Shown in pieces: positions 19,376 to 28,788 of a stretch of 64,000 nucleotides of DNA. The first letter of the stretch is position 1. Every line of letters begins with the position of its first letter. Location: assembly GCA_910583875.1 (NCBI GenBank), contig CAJTXT010000002.1, forward strand, positions 310,001-374,000. Direction: 5' to 3'. The notes below the pieces were generated by a model. The model was not told where the DNA came from. It was given only the letters and a program-made list of their open reading frames with translations, and searched no databases. Origin of the DNA: an uncultured Vampirovibrio sp. GTDB lineage: Bacteria; Cyanobacteriota; Vampirovibrionia; Gastranaerophilales; Gastranaerophilaceae. The position numbers were made by a program, and so were the translations under genes.

Positions 19376-20431
19376 ATGTTGACAAAATCAAGAAATAAAA
19401 TGACCTTTGAACGTCTAAAATATTACAGACATTTAGGCGGAGGTGCATTAGAATGTATCGCAAGCAGATTATCAAAGAATCCTAAACCATTATGCTTTTC
19501 ATTAATGGTAACAAGCAAATGTAACTGCGACTGCGATTTTTGTTTTTGGAAACATAAAAAAGAAAATGATGATATGCCAAAAGAAGAAATCATCAGACTT
19601 TTAACAGAAGCCGGTCAAATCGGATATATGGACAGCATTTTATGGGGCGGTGAACCATTATTAAGACAAGACTTTACAGAAATAGCTAAAGCGTCTCATG
19701 ATGCAGGCTTATATACAAAAATTGCAACAAACGGTTATTTCTTAGAACAAAACCCGGGTTTTGGACAATATACAGACTTAATGTTTGTTTCTCTTGATGC
19801 AATCGGTAAAGCACACGATGATATCCGCCACATGCCCGGCATTTGCGATAAAGTTATGAGTGGTGTTGAATATCATAAAATACATTCACCTAAAATGAGA
19901 ATATATGTATGCTGCACTGTTTCAACTCAAACAGATTTTGAACAAATAAAAGAAGTTGCTCAGTACTGTAAAGATGCTGATATATTATTGTACTTCACGG
20001 TAAATAAAGCAGATTCTGTTCCGGATGAAGCAGAAAATGTTATTGCGACAGAGCTTGAAAATGACAAATTAGCTGAAATGTTTATCAAAATTAAAGATTT
20101 GAAAAAACAAGGCTATCCGATTAGAAATTCATACTATTTTATGGATTACATTATTAATAAGAAAACTTATTATGAATGCCATTGGCCGAGAATTTCAACT
20201 GTAATCTATTCTAATGGTGATATGCTTAGATGCTATGACAGAAAACCATTTATTAGTGTAAGAAACAGAGCTTTAAAAGATGTAATAAAAGATCCTGTAT
20301 TTGTTGAAACTGTAAACAAATGTAAGGATTGTAAATTATCATGCGTTGGCAACTATGCCCTTGATGCATCAGGTTTATGGAAATTGGAATGGCCTGCAAT
20401 TAAGTCTCTAATGGAGATTGCTATTACATAA
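19376..20431 (+). CDS. Radical SAM protein with SPASM-like C-terminus
   Basis: The radical SAM cluster motif is SKCNCDCDFCFWK (CX3CX2C), followed by WGGEPLLRQDF (GGE motif). Near the C-terminus CHWPRIS, MLRCYDR and CKDCKLSC can bind an auxiliary Fe-S cluster. I prefer ATG 19376 (351 aa) because AAGGAA lies 6 nt upstream and the alternative ATG at 19358 overlaps the promoter. It lies 55 bp after the dehydratase-type gene and may act with it or be separately switched. Substrate unknown. Confidence 0.85.
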   Translation: MLTKSRNKMTFERLKYYRHLGGGALECIASRLSKNPKPLCFSLMVTSKCNCDCDFCFWKHKKENDDMPKEEIIRLLTEAGQIGYMDSILWGGEPLLRQDFTEIAKASHDAGLYTKIATNGYFLEQNPGFGQYTDLMFVSLDAIGKAHDDIRHMPGICDKVMSGVEYHKIHSPKMRIYVCCTVSTQTDFEQIKEVAQYCKDADILLYFTVNKADSVPDEAENVIATELENDKLAEMFIKIKDLKKQGYPIRNSYYFMDYIINKKTYYECHWPRISTVIYSNGDMLRCYDRKPFISVRNRALKDVIKDPVFVETVNKCKDCKLSCVGNYALDASGLWKLEWPAIKSLMEIAIT

Positions 20432-20433
20432 AA

Positions 20434-20461
20434 CTTGGATGTGATAGAATAACTTTATAAT
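20434..20461 (+). promoter_or_regulatory. Candidate promoter of polysaccharide operon
   Basis: CTTGGA (20434-20439), 16-nt spacer, TATAAT (20456-20461). It sits in the only gap before the long plus-strand polysaccharide run, 18 nt ahead of the first ATG. The -35 match is weak. Confidence 0.4.
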
Positions 20462-20479
20462 TGATTAAGGGATATATAA

Positions 20480-22912
20480 ATGAAAAAAATAATAGTAATT
20501 TTATTAATGATAATGTTTTGTTTTGAACCTGCAGCTTTTGCTAGTAAATTTACATCAGATACTGCAGTAGCAGATGCCTTTGACGATAATTATCAAGAAG
20601 TTAATGCTGATAAAAAGGCAAAACCATCATTAAGTGCTATTGAAGAAATGTTTAATACTAAAGAATCTCAAGCTACAGGCTATATTTTAAAGCAAGTTGG
20701 TTATGACCTGTTTAAATCACCTGTTTCATCAGCTTCTACATCAGGTAAATTTGATAATTCATATAAACTTAGCGTTGGTGAAAAAGTTGATGTATATTTG
20801 TTTGGTGATGCAATAGATGTAATGTCAATTTCAGGTTCTTCAATTCTATCACCAACTACTAAAACACAAGTAGATTCTAAAGGTAATATTTTTGTACAAG
20901 GTATAGGTTTAGTTCCTGCCGAAAACAGAACTATAAGCGAAGTTGAAGCATCTATAAGCAGAATTGCTTCAAGCAAATATCGTAACTTAAAAGTAAAACT
21001 GACAGTTTCATCAGGAACAGAATTTTCAGTTTTTGTATACGGTCAAGTAAACCACCCTGGAAGAGTTTCAATTGGAAACAACTCATCAATATTTGATGTA
21101 TTAAACGCTGCAGGCGGTGTTAAAAAGACAGGTACATTAAGAAACGTTTCTTATACTTCAGCAGGCAAAACAAGAAGCGTTGACCTTTATAAAACCTTCT
21201 TTTCAGGTAATGATGATAACATAATTGTCCGCCCGAACGATAAAATTTATGTTGATAAAATAGGTGATGTAATAGCATTAAAAAATGGAGTTACAAACCC
21301 TGGTATTTACGAAATAAAACAAGGTGAAACACTTCAAAAAATTTCAGAATACGCTGGAGGTCTGCTTCCTACAACTCTTACAACGGAATTAACAAAAACT
21401 CAATTTGATAAAGAAATAAATCAAAGAATTGCTGAAAATATATCTTGGAGTAATGCACAACAAACAAAACTTTCCAGCGGTGATACTTTTGAATTTAGAA
21501 AAACATATAACGATACAGAAAATACGGTTACTCTTCAAGGTAATATTAAACACCCTGCAACATTCGCTTATAAAGAAGGTATGAGACTTTCAGATATTTT
21601 AAAAAGTGAAGATGAACTATTAGAAGAAACCTTCATTAATCAAGCAGTAATAAGAAGAGTTACGGGTAAAGATAACACAATTGAAACAATTCCTGTATTT
21701 TTAAGTGAATTTTTCTCGGGAATGAATGACCCTATATTAGAACCACGAGATGTAATCAGCATTTATAGAAATACAAATTCTGATTTCGTTGATATATATG
21801 GCTGTATAAATACACCAAAACATTTAACACATAAAACAGGTATGACATTAAAAGATGTTATGACTGATATTAAATTTATAGAATCTGATGTTACAGCAGT
21901 AAATGAAGATGCAGCATTAAAATCAGACGATACAGAAAATGCAGAAAAACCTGTTGCACTTAAAGGAAATGTTGAAGAAACAACAATGCAGCTTGAAGGA
22001 AATATGAAGAATTCAAATAAATTAATTCCTACAGAAAATGTTGCGGTAGAAGTTACAACAGCCAACGGTCATACTCAATTATATTACTTATATGACATTA
22101 TGATTAATTCAGACAGAATAAAATCAATAAAAATAAATGCGGGTGACAAAGTATTCTTTAGAACACTTCGCGGTAATGAAGTTATGAAAACTGTTAAAGT
22201 TTCAGGTTTTGTAAAAACCCCGGGGGTTTATACATTCGTTGAAGGCAAAAAACTTTCCGATATGATTGAAGCTGCAAACGGCTTAACTGATGAAGCGGAT
22301 TTAAGAGGTATTGTATATTTAAGAAAAAACGTACAGGCAAAACAAGTTAATTTAGCTCTAAAAAATAATGAAAGAGATATAAAAATGCTTGAAGGTCGTT
22401 TAGCAAGCGGCTATAAACAATCTTCTACAGATATGGAAGCTAAAGCCGACATGATTCACATGATAAAAGAAGAAAAAAGTGAAATTAATAAAAAATATAA
22501 TGGTCAAATTGCACTAAATATAAAAAATAATGATTTAACTAAAATTAAAAAAGTTGATAATATTGATGTTCAAGACGGTGATGAAATTTATATCCCAAGA
22601 ATGTCAAATCACGTAAGTGTAATTGGTGAAGTTTATAATGAACAATCATTCATTTATAAAAAAGGTATGACTGTAAAAGGTTATATAAGAGAAGTAGGCG
22701 GTTATACACCAAATGCAAATAAATTTAGATTATATAAAGTAGGTGTTAACGGCAGAGCAGAAAAAGTACATGCGCATACTAAGGTTGCACAAGGTGATAC
22801 AATTGTAGTTCCAAGAAAAATTGCAGGCAATGATTGGATTTCACCAATTTGCAGCACATTACAAGGATTATCTTCATTATTTATTATGGCATTTGGTATC
22901 AATAAATGGTAA
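20480..22912 (+). CDS. Polysaccharide export protein with multiple SLBB domains (Wza-like)
   Basis: 810 aa with signal peptide (KKIIVILLMIMFCFEPAAFA). A poly-export domain (KLSVGEKVDVYLFGDA, about 95-175) is followed by several SLBB domains, seen in repeated VYGQVNHPGRVSIG, LKNGVTNPGIYEIK, VSGFVKTPGVYTF and VIGEVYNEQSF. This is twice the size of E. coli Wza. A Lys-rich coiled segment lies near 640-680, and the C-terminus ends in a short hydrophobic helix. It likely forms the outer-membrane/periplasmic channel for the polysaccharide. Followed 13 bp later by the initiating sugar transferase. Confidence 0.9.
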   Translation: MKKIIVILLMIMFCFEPAAFASKFTSDTAVADAFDDNYQEVNADKKAKPSLSAIEEMFNTKESQATGYILKQVGYDLFKSPVSSASTSGKFDNSYKLSVGEKVDVYLFGDAIDVMSISGSSILSPTTKTQVDSKGNIFVQGIGLVPAENRTISEVEASISRIASSKYRNLKVKLTVSSGTEFSVFVYGQVNHPGRVSIGNNSSIFDVLNAAGGVKKTGTLRNVSYTSAGKTRSVDLYKTFFSGNDDNIIVRPNDKIYVDKIGDVIALKNGVTNPGIYEIKQGETLQKISEYAGGLLPTTLTTELTKTQFDKEINQRIAENISWSNAQQTKLSSGDTFEFRKTYNDTENTVTLQGNIKHPATFAYKEGMRLSDILKSEDELLEETFINQAVIRRVTGKDNTIETIPVFLSEFFSGMNDPILEPRDVISIYRNTNSDFVDIYGCINTPKHLTHKTGMTLKDVMTDIKFIESDVTAVNEDAALKSDDTENAEKPVALKGNVEETTMQLEGNMKNSNKLIPTENVAVEVTTANGHTQLYYLYDIMINSDRIKSIKINAGDKVFFRTLRGNEVMKTVKVSGFVKTPGVYTFVEGKKLSDMIEAANGLTDEADLRGIVYLRKNVQAKQVNLALKNNERDIKMLEGRLASGYKQSSTDMEAKADMIHMIKEEKSEINKKYNGQIALNIKNNDLTKIKKVDNIDVQDGDEIYIPRMSNHVSVIGEVYNEQSFIYKKGMTVKGYIREVGGYTPNANKFRLYKVGVNGRAEKVHAHTKVAQGDTIVVPRKIAGNDWISPICSTLQGLSSLFIMAFGINKW

Positions 22913-22925
22913 AAGGACTATTAAA

Positions 22926-24293
22926 ATGCATCGTTTATCAAAATCTGTTTCAATAATGTTTTTATTTGATTTAATTGTATTAGCAGTATCAGCAGGTTTT
23001 TGGTATTCATATACTGGGCTGGAAAAAAACTTATTCTTGCCTGTTTGTATGTTAATCGTACTATGCGGATTAATAACTCTATATTTAAAATCTAATTATG
23101 AAATTAGAGAGTTCAATATAACCTCAAAAAATACATACTTGCTTTTTGAAGGAGTTATTTTTGCCCATATACCTGCTGCTATACTATTATATTTTTCAGA
23201 AAGTCCAATATTATCCATTACATTTTTAATTTCTAACATTTTGACAGTATTTGTTATTTTAAGAATATACAGAGCATTATTCCATATCTACTTATTCCAC
23301 ATTAAGAAAACAAAAAATGTATTGATAATCGGAACAAATAACAATGCCCAAATTATGGCCGAAGAAATAAAGAATAAAAAAGCCTTAAAAATGGAAGTTG
23401 TTGGGTTTATTGAAGATTTTCAAAATGCAGAAAATACAATTACCGAAAATAATAAAATATATAAAAAAGAAGAATTAAAAGAGGTAATTCAACAAAATAA
23501 TGTTGATATAGTAATTGTTGCAATCGAAAGAAGAATGGAAAACCAATTTTTAACAGATATGGTATTTTCTATTCCAAAAGAAGTTAATGTATATAAAATG
23601 CCATTATTTTATGAAATGGTAACAGGCAAATATTTTGTAGATACAATGTCTATAAATTGGTTGTTTTACGATTTTATGAATAAACGCTCATATATATACG
23701 ATTTTAGTAAAAGAGTATTCGATATAATTGCAGCATCAATAGTCTTAATTTTAACGTTCCCTATTCTTTTATATATAGGAATAAGGGTTAAACTAACAGA
23801 TGGCGAAAGTCCTATTTATACACAAAAAAGAGTCGGGAAAGCAGGAAAAGTATTTAACTGCTACAAATTAAGAACAATGTATAAAAATGACTATGTACCT
23901 AAAAATGTAAAAAATGGCGGTTATGCAGAATCTCAAGATAAAGATGACAGAGTAATTCCCTTCTGCCGTTTTGTAAGAAAAGCAAGATTTGATGAAATAC
24001 CTCAAATGATAAATATTTTAAAAGGGGATATGTCAATCGTTGGACCTAGAACAGAATGGGAAGATTTAGTAAATATATACTCAAAAGAAATTCCGTTTTA
24101 TATTTGCAGACAATGGGTAAAAACAGGATGGACCGGCTGGGCTCAAATCAATCAAGGACATTGTATAAATAATGATGATATTGCAGAAAAATTAAAATAT
24201 GATTTATATTATCTTAAACATAGAAATGTATTATGGGAGATTGGAATACTTGTAAAAGCCGTATTCTTAGCACTTGGAGGCAGACATGGGTAA
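22926..24293 (+). CDS. Initiating sugar transferase (undecaprenyl-phosphate sugar-1-P transferase)
   Basis: 455 aa. Four or five N-terminal membrane helices are followed by a Rossmann-like region (VLIIGTNNNAQIMAEEI), then the catalytic bacterial sugar transferase domain: KRVFDIIAASIVLIL, KRVGKAGKVF, CYKLRTM and MSIVGPRTE. It resembles WbaP/CpsE-type enzymes that load the first sugar phosphate onto undecaprenyl phosphate at the inner membrane. Start ATG 22926 follows AAAAGGAC. The upstream in-frame extension lies inside the export gene and is rejected. Confidence 0.93.
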   Translation: MHRLSKSVSIMFLFDLIVLAVSAGFWYSYTGLEKNLFLPVCMLIVLCGLITLYLKSNYEIREFNITSKNTYLLFEGVIFAHIPAAILLYFSESPILSITFLISNILTVFVILRIYRALFHIYLFHIKKTKNVLIIGTNNNAQIMAEEIKNKKALKMEVVGFIEDFQNAENTITENNKIYKKEELKEVIQQNNVDIVIVAIERRMENQFLTDMVFSIPKEVNVYKMPLFYEMVTGKYFVDTMSINWLFYDFMNKRSYIYDFSKRVFDIIAASIVLILTFPILLYIGIRVKLTDGESPIYTQKRVGKAGKVFNCYKLRTMYKNDYVPKNVKNGGYAESQDKDDRVIPFCRFVRKARFDEIPQMINILKGDMSIVGPRTEWEDLVNIYSKEIPFYICRQWVKTGWTGWAQINQGHCINNDDIAEKLKYDLYYLKHRNVLWEIGILVKAVFLALGGRHG

Positions 24294-25203
24294 TGAAATT
24301 CTAAAATCTAAATACACTTCAGATAAATTTGATGTTTCTGTTATTTTTGTAAACTGGAATTCAGGTAAATTTCTTGAAAAAACAGTTAATTCAATGTCAG
24401 AAAATTCTAAAGATATCAATTATGAAATTATTTTAATAGATAATAATTCAAATAAAGACGAAGAAAGTTATTTATATTTATCTGAATTATTAAAACGAAT
24501 AAATGTCACTATCATAAAAAGTGATGAAAATCTTGGATTTGCCAAAGCAAATAATATGGGTATGTCTATAGCTAAAGGTCGAAATATATTAATATTAAAC
24601 CCTGATGTTATTTTTCATAATAATATAATGAAAATTTTAAGTGATTATCTTGATGACAATGCAACTGTTGGAATGGTTGGTCCAAAGGTTTTAAATCCGG
24701 ATGGAAGTTTTCAACAGCCTTGTTTAAGAGGCAAACCATATCCTAAAGATACGTTATGTCACATAATCGGTTTGGCAAAAGCATTCCCTAAATGCGAAGC
24801 ATTTAACGGATATGCATTATGGCATCTTGACAGAGAAAAAATAAATGAATGCGGAGCGCTTTCCGGTTGCTGCATGATGATTAAAAAATCATTATTTGAT
24901 GAAATAGGCGGAATGGATGAGCAGTTCTTTATGTATCAAGAAGAAACAGACTGGGGTCTAAGAACAAATAATGCTGGTAAAATAATAATTTATAATCCAA
25001 ATGCAATTGTAACTCATATTGGAGGCGTGACCACAAAAAAAATTAAAATAAAATCAATATGGATTTTTACAGAGTCTATGATGAAATTTTTTAGAAAACA
25101 TTTTTGGCAAAGATACAACATACTTCAAAAGGCATTTTGGGCTACACTTATTTACGGCAATTTCTTTTTAAAGTGTGCAATTACAAAAGTAAAAGGGAAA
25201 TAA
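24286..25203 (+). CDS. GT2-family glycosyltransferase
   Basis: 305 aa, GT-A fold: VSVIFVNWNSGKFLEKTV, NLGFAKANNMG, ILNPDV (DXD-like) and CCMMIKKSLFDEIGG, with QEETDWGLR as acidic catalytic region. It resembles rhamnosyltransferase-type enzymes. ATG 24286 has GGAGG 5 nt upstream; a TTG at 24274 is less likely. It overlaps the sugar transferase by 8 bp, and its stop shares a base with the next ATG. Confidence 0.9.
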   Translation: MGNEILKSKYTSDKFDVSVIFVNWNSGKFLEKTVNSMSENSKDINYEIILIDNNSNKDEESYLYLSELLKRINVTIIKSDENLGFAKANNMGMSIAKGRNILILNPDVIFHNNIMKILSDYLDDNATVGMVGPKVLNPDGSFQQPCLRGKPYPKDTLCHIIGLAKAFPKCEAFNGYALWHLDREKINECGALSGCCMMIKKSLFDEIGGMDEQFFMYQEETDWGLRTNNAGKIIIYNPNAIVTHIGGVTTKKIKIKSIWIFTESMMKFFRKHFWQRYNILQKAFWATLIYGNFFLKCAITKVKGK

Positions 25204-26285
25204 TGGATAAACAAAACTTTTTATGGATTGATTATACAAAATTTTTAGGAATATTTTTAGTAATATTTGGACACGCTATATATAATATGGAAAGTCAATC
25301 TATTTTTCCTCGTATAGATGGACTTATTAATCTTTTCCATATGCCATTATTTTTTGTTATAATGGGTTATTTGTTTAAACAAAGAAGTAAATCAGAAAAT
25401 TATCAAAAAATAATTTGGGGGTTATTAATTCCATATATACTGTATCAATTAATTTTTCTACCTTTTAGGTTATGCAATCAAATTTTATATCATAATATGG
25501 ATTTTTCATTGACATTATTTAAAGATATATTAGGTATTATATTTGGGGATGTTGTAAGTTCTTATAAAAGTAATCAATTTTTTTATTCTGTATGCGCTCC
25601 TTGTTGGTTCATTATGACAACAATGCAATTACGATTATTATTTACTCATATTCAAATAAATATAAAAAATATAGTCTTTATCTCAATATTTTCTATTATC
25701 ATATTTAAGATATTAATCCTACTTAATTTTAATTTATATTTCTGTATTGATAATACACTTATGGCAATTCCTTATTTCTCAATTGGATATTTAATGAAAT
25801 ATTATAGTGATAAATTTAGTGAATTACCATATAAGAAATTTTTTATAGTACCGATTATACTCGGAGGGGGGGCATTTCTTATTAAAATATTGGAGATTAA
25901 TGGTTATGTAAAAATGTCAGAAGCAATAAATCTTTCATATCTAAATAAATCTCTTTTACTTATTTATTTAGCTGGTATTATTGGTTCTTTGTGTTGTATA
26001 TTTACTTCGAAACTTATTAATTACAAAAATGTTTTTGTTGATACTATTTCTAAAAACACTTTATTTATAATATTTTTCCACTGGCTTATTTTTTTCATAT
26101 GCAGAATGATAAAAATACAGTACATTGTTCAAGGTATTAATGGTGCTTATTATAAACTATTTTGCATATTTATCATATCAATTATTAATTTGATAATTTG
26201 TTATTTTACTATAAAGCTTATAGAAGAATTAAATTTATCAGTATTATTGGGTAAATATATTCCTAAAAAAGGTGTTACAAAATGA
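25203..26285 (+). CDS. Acyltransferase 3 family membrane protein (O-acetylation)
   Basis: 360 aa. WIDYTKFLGIFLVIFGHAI contains the family catalytic His, and about ten hydrophobic helices follow. These enzymes transfer acyl groups to surface sugars. The start ATG overlaps the preceding stop codon by one base. A run of seven G (25866-25872, about residue 222) sits in the coding region, long for this AT-rich genome, and the present copy is in frame. It could allow slipped-strand on/off switching. Confidence 0.88.
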   Translation: MDKQNFLWIDYTKFLGIFLVIFGHAIYNMESQSIFPRIDGLINLFHMPLFFVIMGYLFKQRSKSENYQKIIWGLLIPYILYQLIFLPFRLCNQILYHNMDFSLTLFKDILGIIFGDVVSSYKSNQFFYSVCAPCWFIMTTMQLRLLFTHIQINIKNIVFISIFSIIIFKILILLNFNLYFCIDNTLMAIPYFSIGYLMKYYSDKFSELPYKKFFIVPIILGGGAFLIKILEINGYVKMSEAINLSYLNKSLLLIYLAGIIGSLCCIFTSKLINYKNVFVDTISKNTLFIIFFHWLIFFICRMIKIQYIVQGINGAYYKLFCIFIISIINLIICYFTIKLIEELNLSVLLGKYIPKKGVTK

Positions 26286-27346
26286 ATATAACATTTTTCA
26301 CTCCGACATTAAAACTTTCAGGCGGCAATATTGTTATGTTTAAATATGCGCAAGCTCTTGCAAAGATTGGGCATAATATTACAGTTATTGCGCCTCATGA
26401 TATACAAATTGACGAAATACAAAACGGCATAAATATAAAAACATTTAAAAAAATTCCCAATAAATATTTTGAACACATATTCTTCCAGTTAATTTATTTA
26501 AATAAATTTTTTAAATTAACACCTAAATCAGATATTATAATACCTGTATTTTTCCCACTTTCTATCCATTCTATATATTGTAAAAAAAGAGGCAAAACAA
26601 AAATGGTCATACCTTTATTTCAGGATTTTAAAGATATGTACTGGTTTGGCTCTTATATATATTTTATTTTAGGAATAAAATCTTTAACTAAAAATATTGA
26701 TGAATTTATTGCTATATCAGACCCCGTAGCAAAAGAGATAAAAGAATATACAGGAAAAAATCCTGTTATTATAAAAAACGGAATTGAACATGAATACTTT
26801 TATCCTAGAAATATAGAGAAAGAAAATTATATCTTATTTGTGGGAAGTTCATCTAAAAGTAAAGGATTAGAATATTTTTTAGAGGCATTTAATATTGTAA
26901 AAAAGGAAATACCTGATTTAAAAGCAAAGGTAGTTTCTCCCAATAATGAAAAATTTGATAATCCAGATATAGAGGTAATAAATATAGGTAATAACAGGAA
27001 TAAATTAGGAGAAATTTATTCAAAAGCTTTAATATATGTTAGTCAAAGTCTTGGCGATAGTTTCGGACTTCCTCCTTTAGAAGCAATGGCATCCGGAACT
27101 GCTGTTATATTAACTGATACTGTTGGGGCAAAAGAATATGCTATTAATGGAGAAAATGCTTTTATTTCACCTATAAAGGATTCTAAAAAGACAGCTGAAT
27201 TTATTATTAAACTATTGAAAAATAATGAATTAAGGTATAAATTTGAACAAAATGGAATTGAAACTGCTCAAAAATATAACTGGGATAGTTCAATAGCAAT
27301 TTTTAACAACTTTATTGAGAAAGAATGTAAAATATGCTTTATTTGA
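26282..27346 (+). CDS. GT4-family glycosyltransferase
   Basis: 354 aa, GT-B fold. N-terminal ITFFTPTLKLSGGNIVMFKYA and C-terminal YVSQSLGDSFGLPPLEAMASG with the EX7E motif and NAFISP identify glycosyltransferase group 1. No signal peptide is seen. It overlaps the acyltransferase by ATGA and the polymerase by 13 bp. Sugar specificity cannot be told. Confidence 0.9.
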   Translation: MNITFFTPTLKLSGGNIVMFKYAQALAKIGHNITVIAPHDIQIDEIQNGINIKTFKKIPNKYFEHIFFQLIYLNKFFKLTPKSDIIIPVFFPLSIHSIYCKKRGKTKMVIPLFQDFKDMYWFGSYIYFILGIKSLTKNIDEFIAISDPVAKEIKEYTGKNPVIIKNGIEHEYFYPRNIEKENYILFVGSSSKSKGLEYFLEAFNIVKKEIPDLKAKVVSPNNEKFDNPDIEVINIGNNRNKLGEIYSKALIYVSQSLGDSFGLPPLEAMASGTAVILTDTVGAKEYAINGENAFISPIKDSKKTAEFIIKLLKNNELRYKFEQNGIETAQKYNWDSSIAIFNNFIEKECKICFI

Positions 27347-28788
27347 AAAAATCATTTATAGGATATATACTGCTCACATTTATTCTTCTAGAACATCTTG
27401 GCTTAGCGATTGGAAGCCTTTTTATTCCGTTCTTTTTTATTTTTGAGATAATTTTTTTGATTTCTATGATTATCTTTTATAAACCTTTTTTTAATAATTT
27501 AAGAATTTTATTTAGATATACGCCATTCCATTATCTTATTTTATTCTATATTTTTGCAATTATTACTATTTTGATATCTATGGTGCAAAGAACATTTTAT
27601 TTGAAAAGTTTTTTGTTTAGTTTTATTGGTGGATTGAATTTTGCGGTTATATTTGTTTTTATAACCTGTTATTTACTATTTTGTAACTTTTTACCAAAAT
27701 CAAAATTTGTAAAATATTATTGTATTTTTTGCATATTTGTTTTTTCACTAGGATTGTTGGAATTTGTATTACAAAAAATATCAGGTGGTATTCCTGGTTA
27801 TATTTATCATCTTTTTAACAATGAACGTGCAATTCTCGGATATGAAGTAAAAGAAGCTACCTCATTGTTTATTTCAGAACGTATTCAAAGTATATTCAGC
27901 GAACCTTCATCACTTGGTGAATTTATATATTTAAATGCACCAATAATATACAGCATATCATTATCTAAATTTAAAATTTTTAAAAATATTAAAATTGATA
28001 AAATATTAAAAATATTTTTATTGTTTTCAATGATAGTATGTTTTATTTTAGTTCAATCTCCGATTACATTTTTATTTTTTATTATCATTTCATTAATCTT
28101 TTTCTTAAAAAATATATTTATAGGGATAAAAAAGAATATAATTTTATTTTTATCTTTAACCTTATTTATTATACCAACTATTTGCATATTATTTTTTAAT
28201 TTAGATATTAATCAAACATATTTAAAAAGAATTATAGTATCACTTCCTACTTTATTCAGCCTGGAAACTCTTATTTTGGTTGAAGCGTCACTTGCAACAA
28301 GAATAATTGATAATATTAATGCTTTATTAATATTTTTAAAATTTCCATTGTTTGGTATTGGTTATGGAAACATTACCGGATATATTTTTATTCAGCTCGC
28401 AAATACACCGCTTCCTCTGACAAAAGAATTACTATATGTACTACTTAGCGGAACCGGAGCACCGCCTTATGGCTTATTCTATAGAGTTCTTGCTGAAACC
28501 GGAATAATGGGAATCGGTTTATTATATTACTATTTTATTCAAATTCTTATATGTGTAAAGAAAAAAATAAAATACTCTAATAACGGTATTGAAAAGGATT
28601 TTGTAAAAGGAATCGGATGGACTATTCTTTTTTATATTACATTGTCAGCTTTTTATAACTCAAGCCTTCATAAAACAATGATATTTATGTTATGTGCGTA
28701 TGCCGTTTATTTTTGCTTTAACAGAGATAAAATAATTTATACGGAAGGAAATAAAGATGGATGTATCGATAATATTAGTAAGTTATAA
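27334..28788 (+). CDS. O-antigen/polysaccharide polymerase-like membrane protein (Wzy candidate)
   Basis: 484 aa with about 12 hydrophobic helices and a large extracytoplasmic loop (about 280-390) containing RIIDNINALLIFLKFPLFGIGYGN. The FSEPSSLGEF and GIGYGN motifs are typical of O-antigen ligase/polymerase (Wzy_C) proteins. It sits between glycosyltransferases in a locus that also has a flippase and a Wzz, which supports polymerase over ligase. The 32-bp overlap with the next GT gene suggests coupled translation. Confidence 0.78.
   Translation: MLYLKKSFIGYILLTFILLEHLGLAIGSLFIPFFFIFEIIFLISMIIFYKPFFNNLRILFRYTPFHYLILFYIFAIITILISMVQRTFYLKSFLFSFIGGLNFAVIFVFITCYLLFCNFLPKSKFVKYYCIFCIFVFSLGLLEFVLQKISGGIPGYIYHLFNNERAILGYEVKEATSLFISERIQSIFSEPSSLGEFIYLNAPIIYSISLSKFKIFKNIKIDKILKIFLLFSMIVCFILVQSPITFLFFIIISLIFFLKNIFIGIKKNIILFLSLTLFIIPTICILFFNLDINQTYLKRIIVSLPTLFSLETLILVEASLATRIIDNINALLIFLKFPLFGIGYGNITGYIFIQLANTPLPLTKELLYVLLSGTGAPPYGLFYRVLAETGIMGIGLLYYYFIQILICVKKKIKYSNNGIEKDFVKGIGWTILFYITLSAFYNSSLHKTMIFMLCAYAVYFCFNRDKIIYTEGNKDGCIDNISKL

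Noticed and set aside
22821..22925. Longer N-terminus for the initiating sugar transferase
   Set aside because: Lies fully inside the export gene; ATG 22926 has its own ribosome site and begins the membrane domain.
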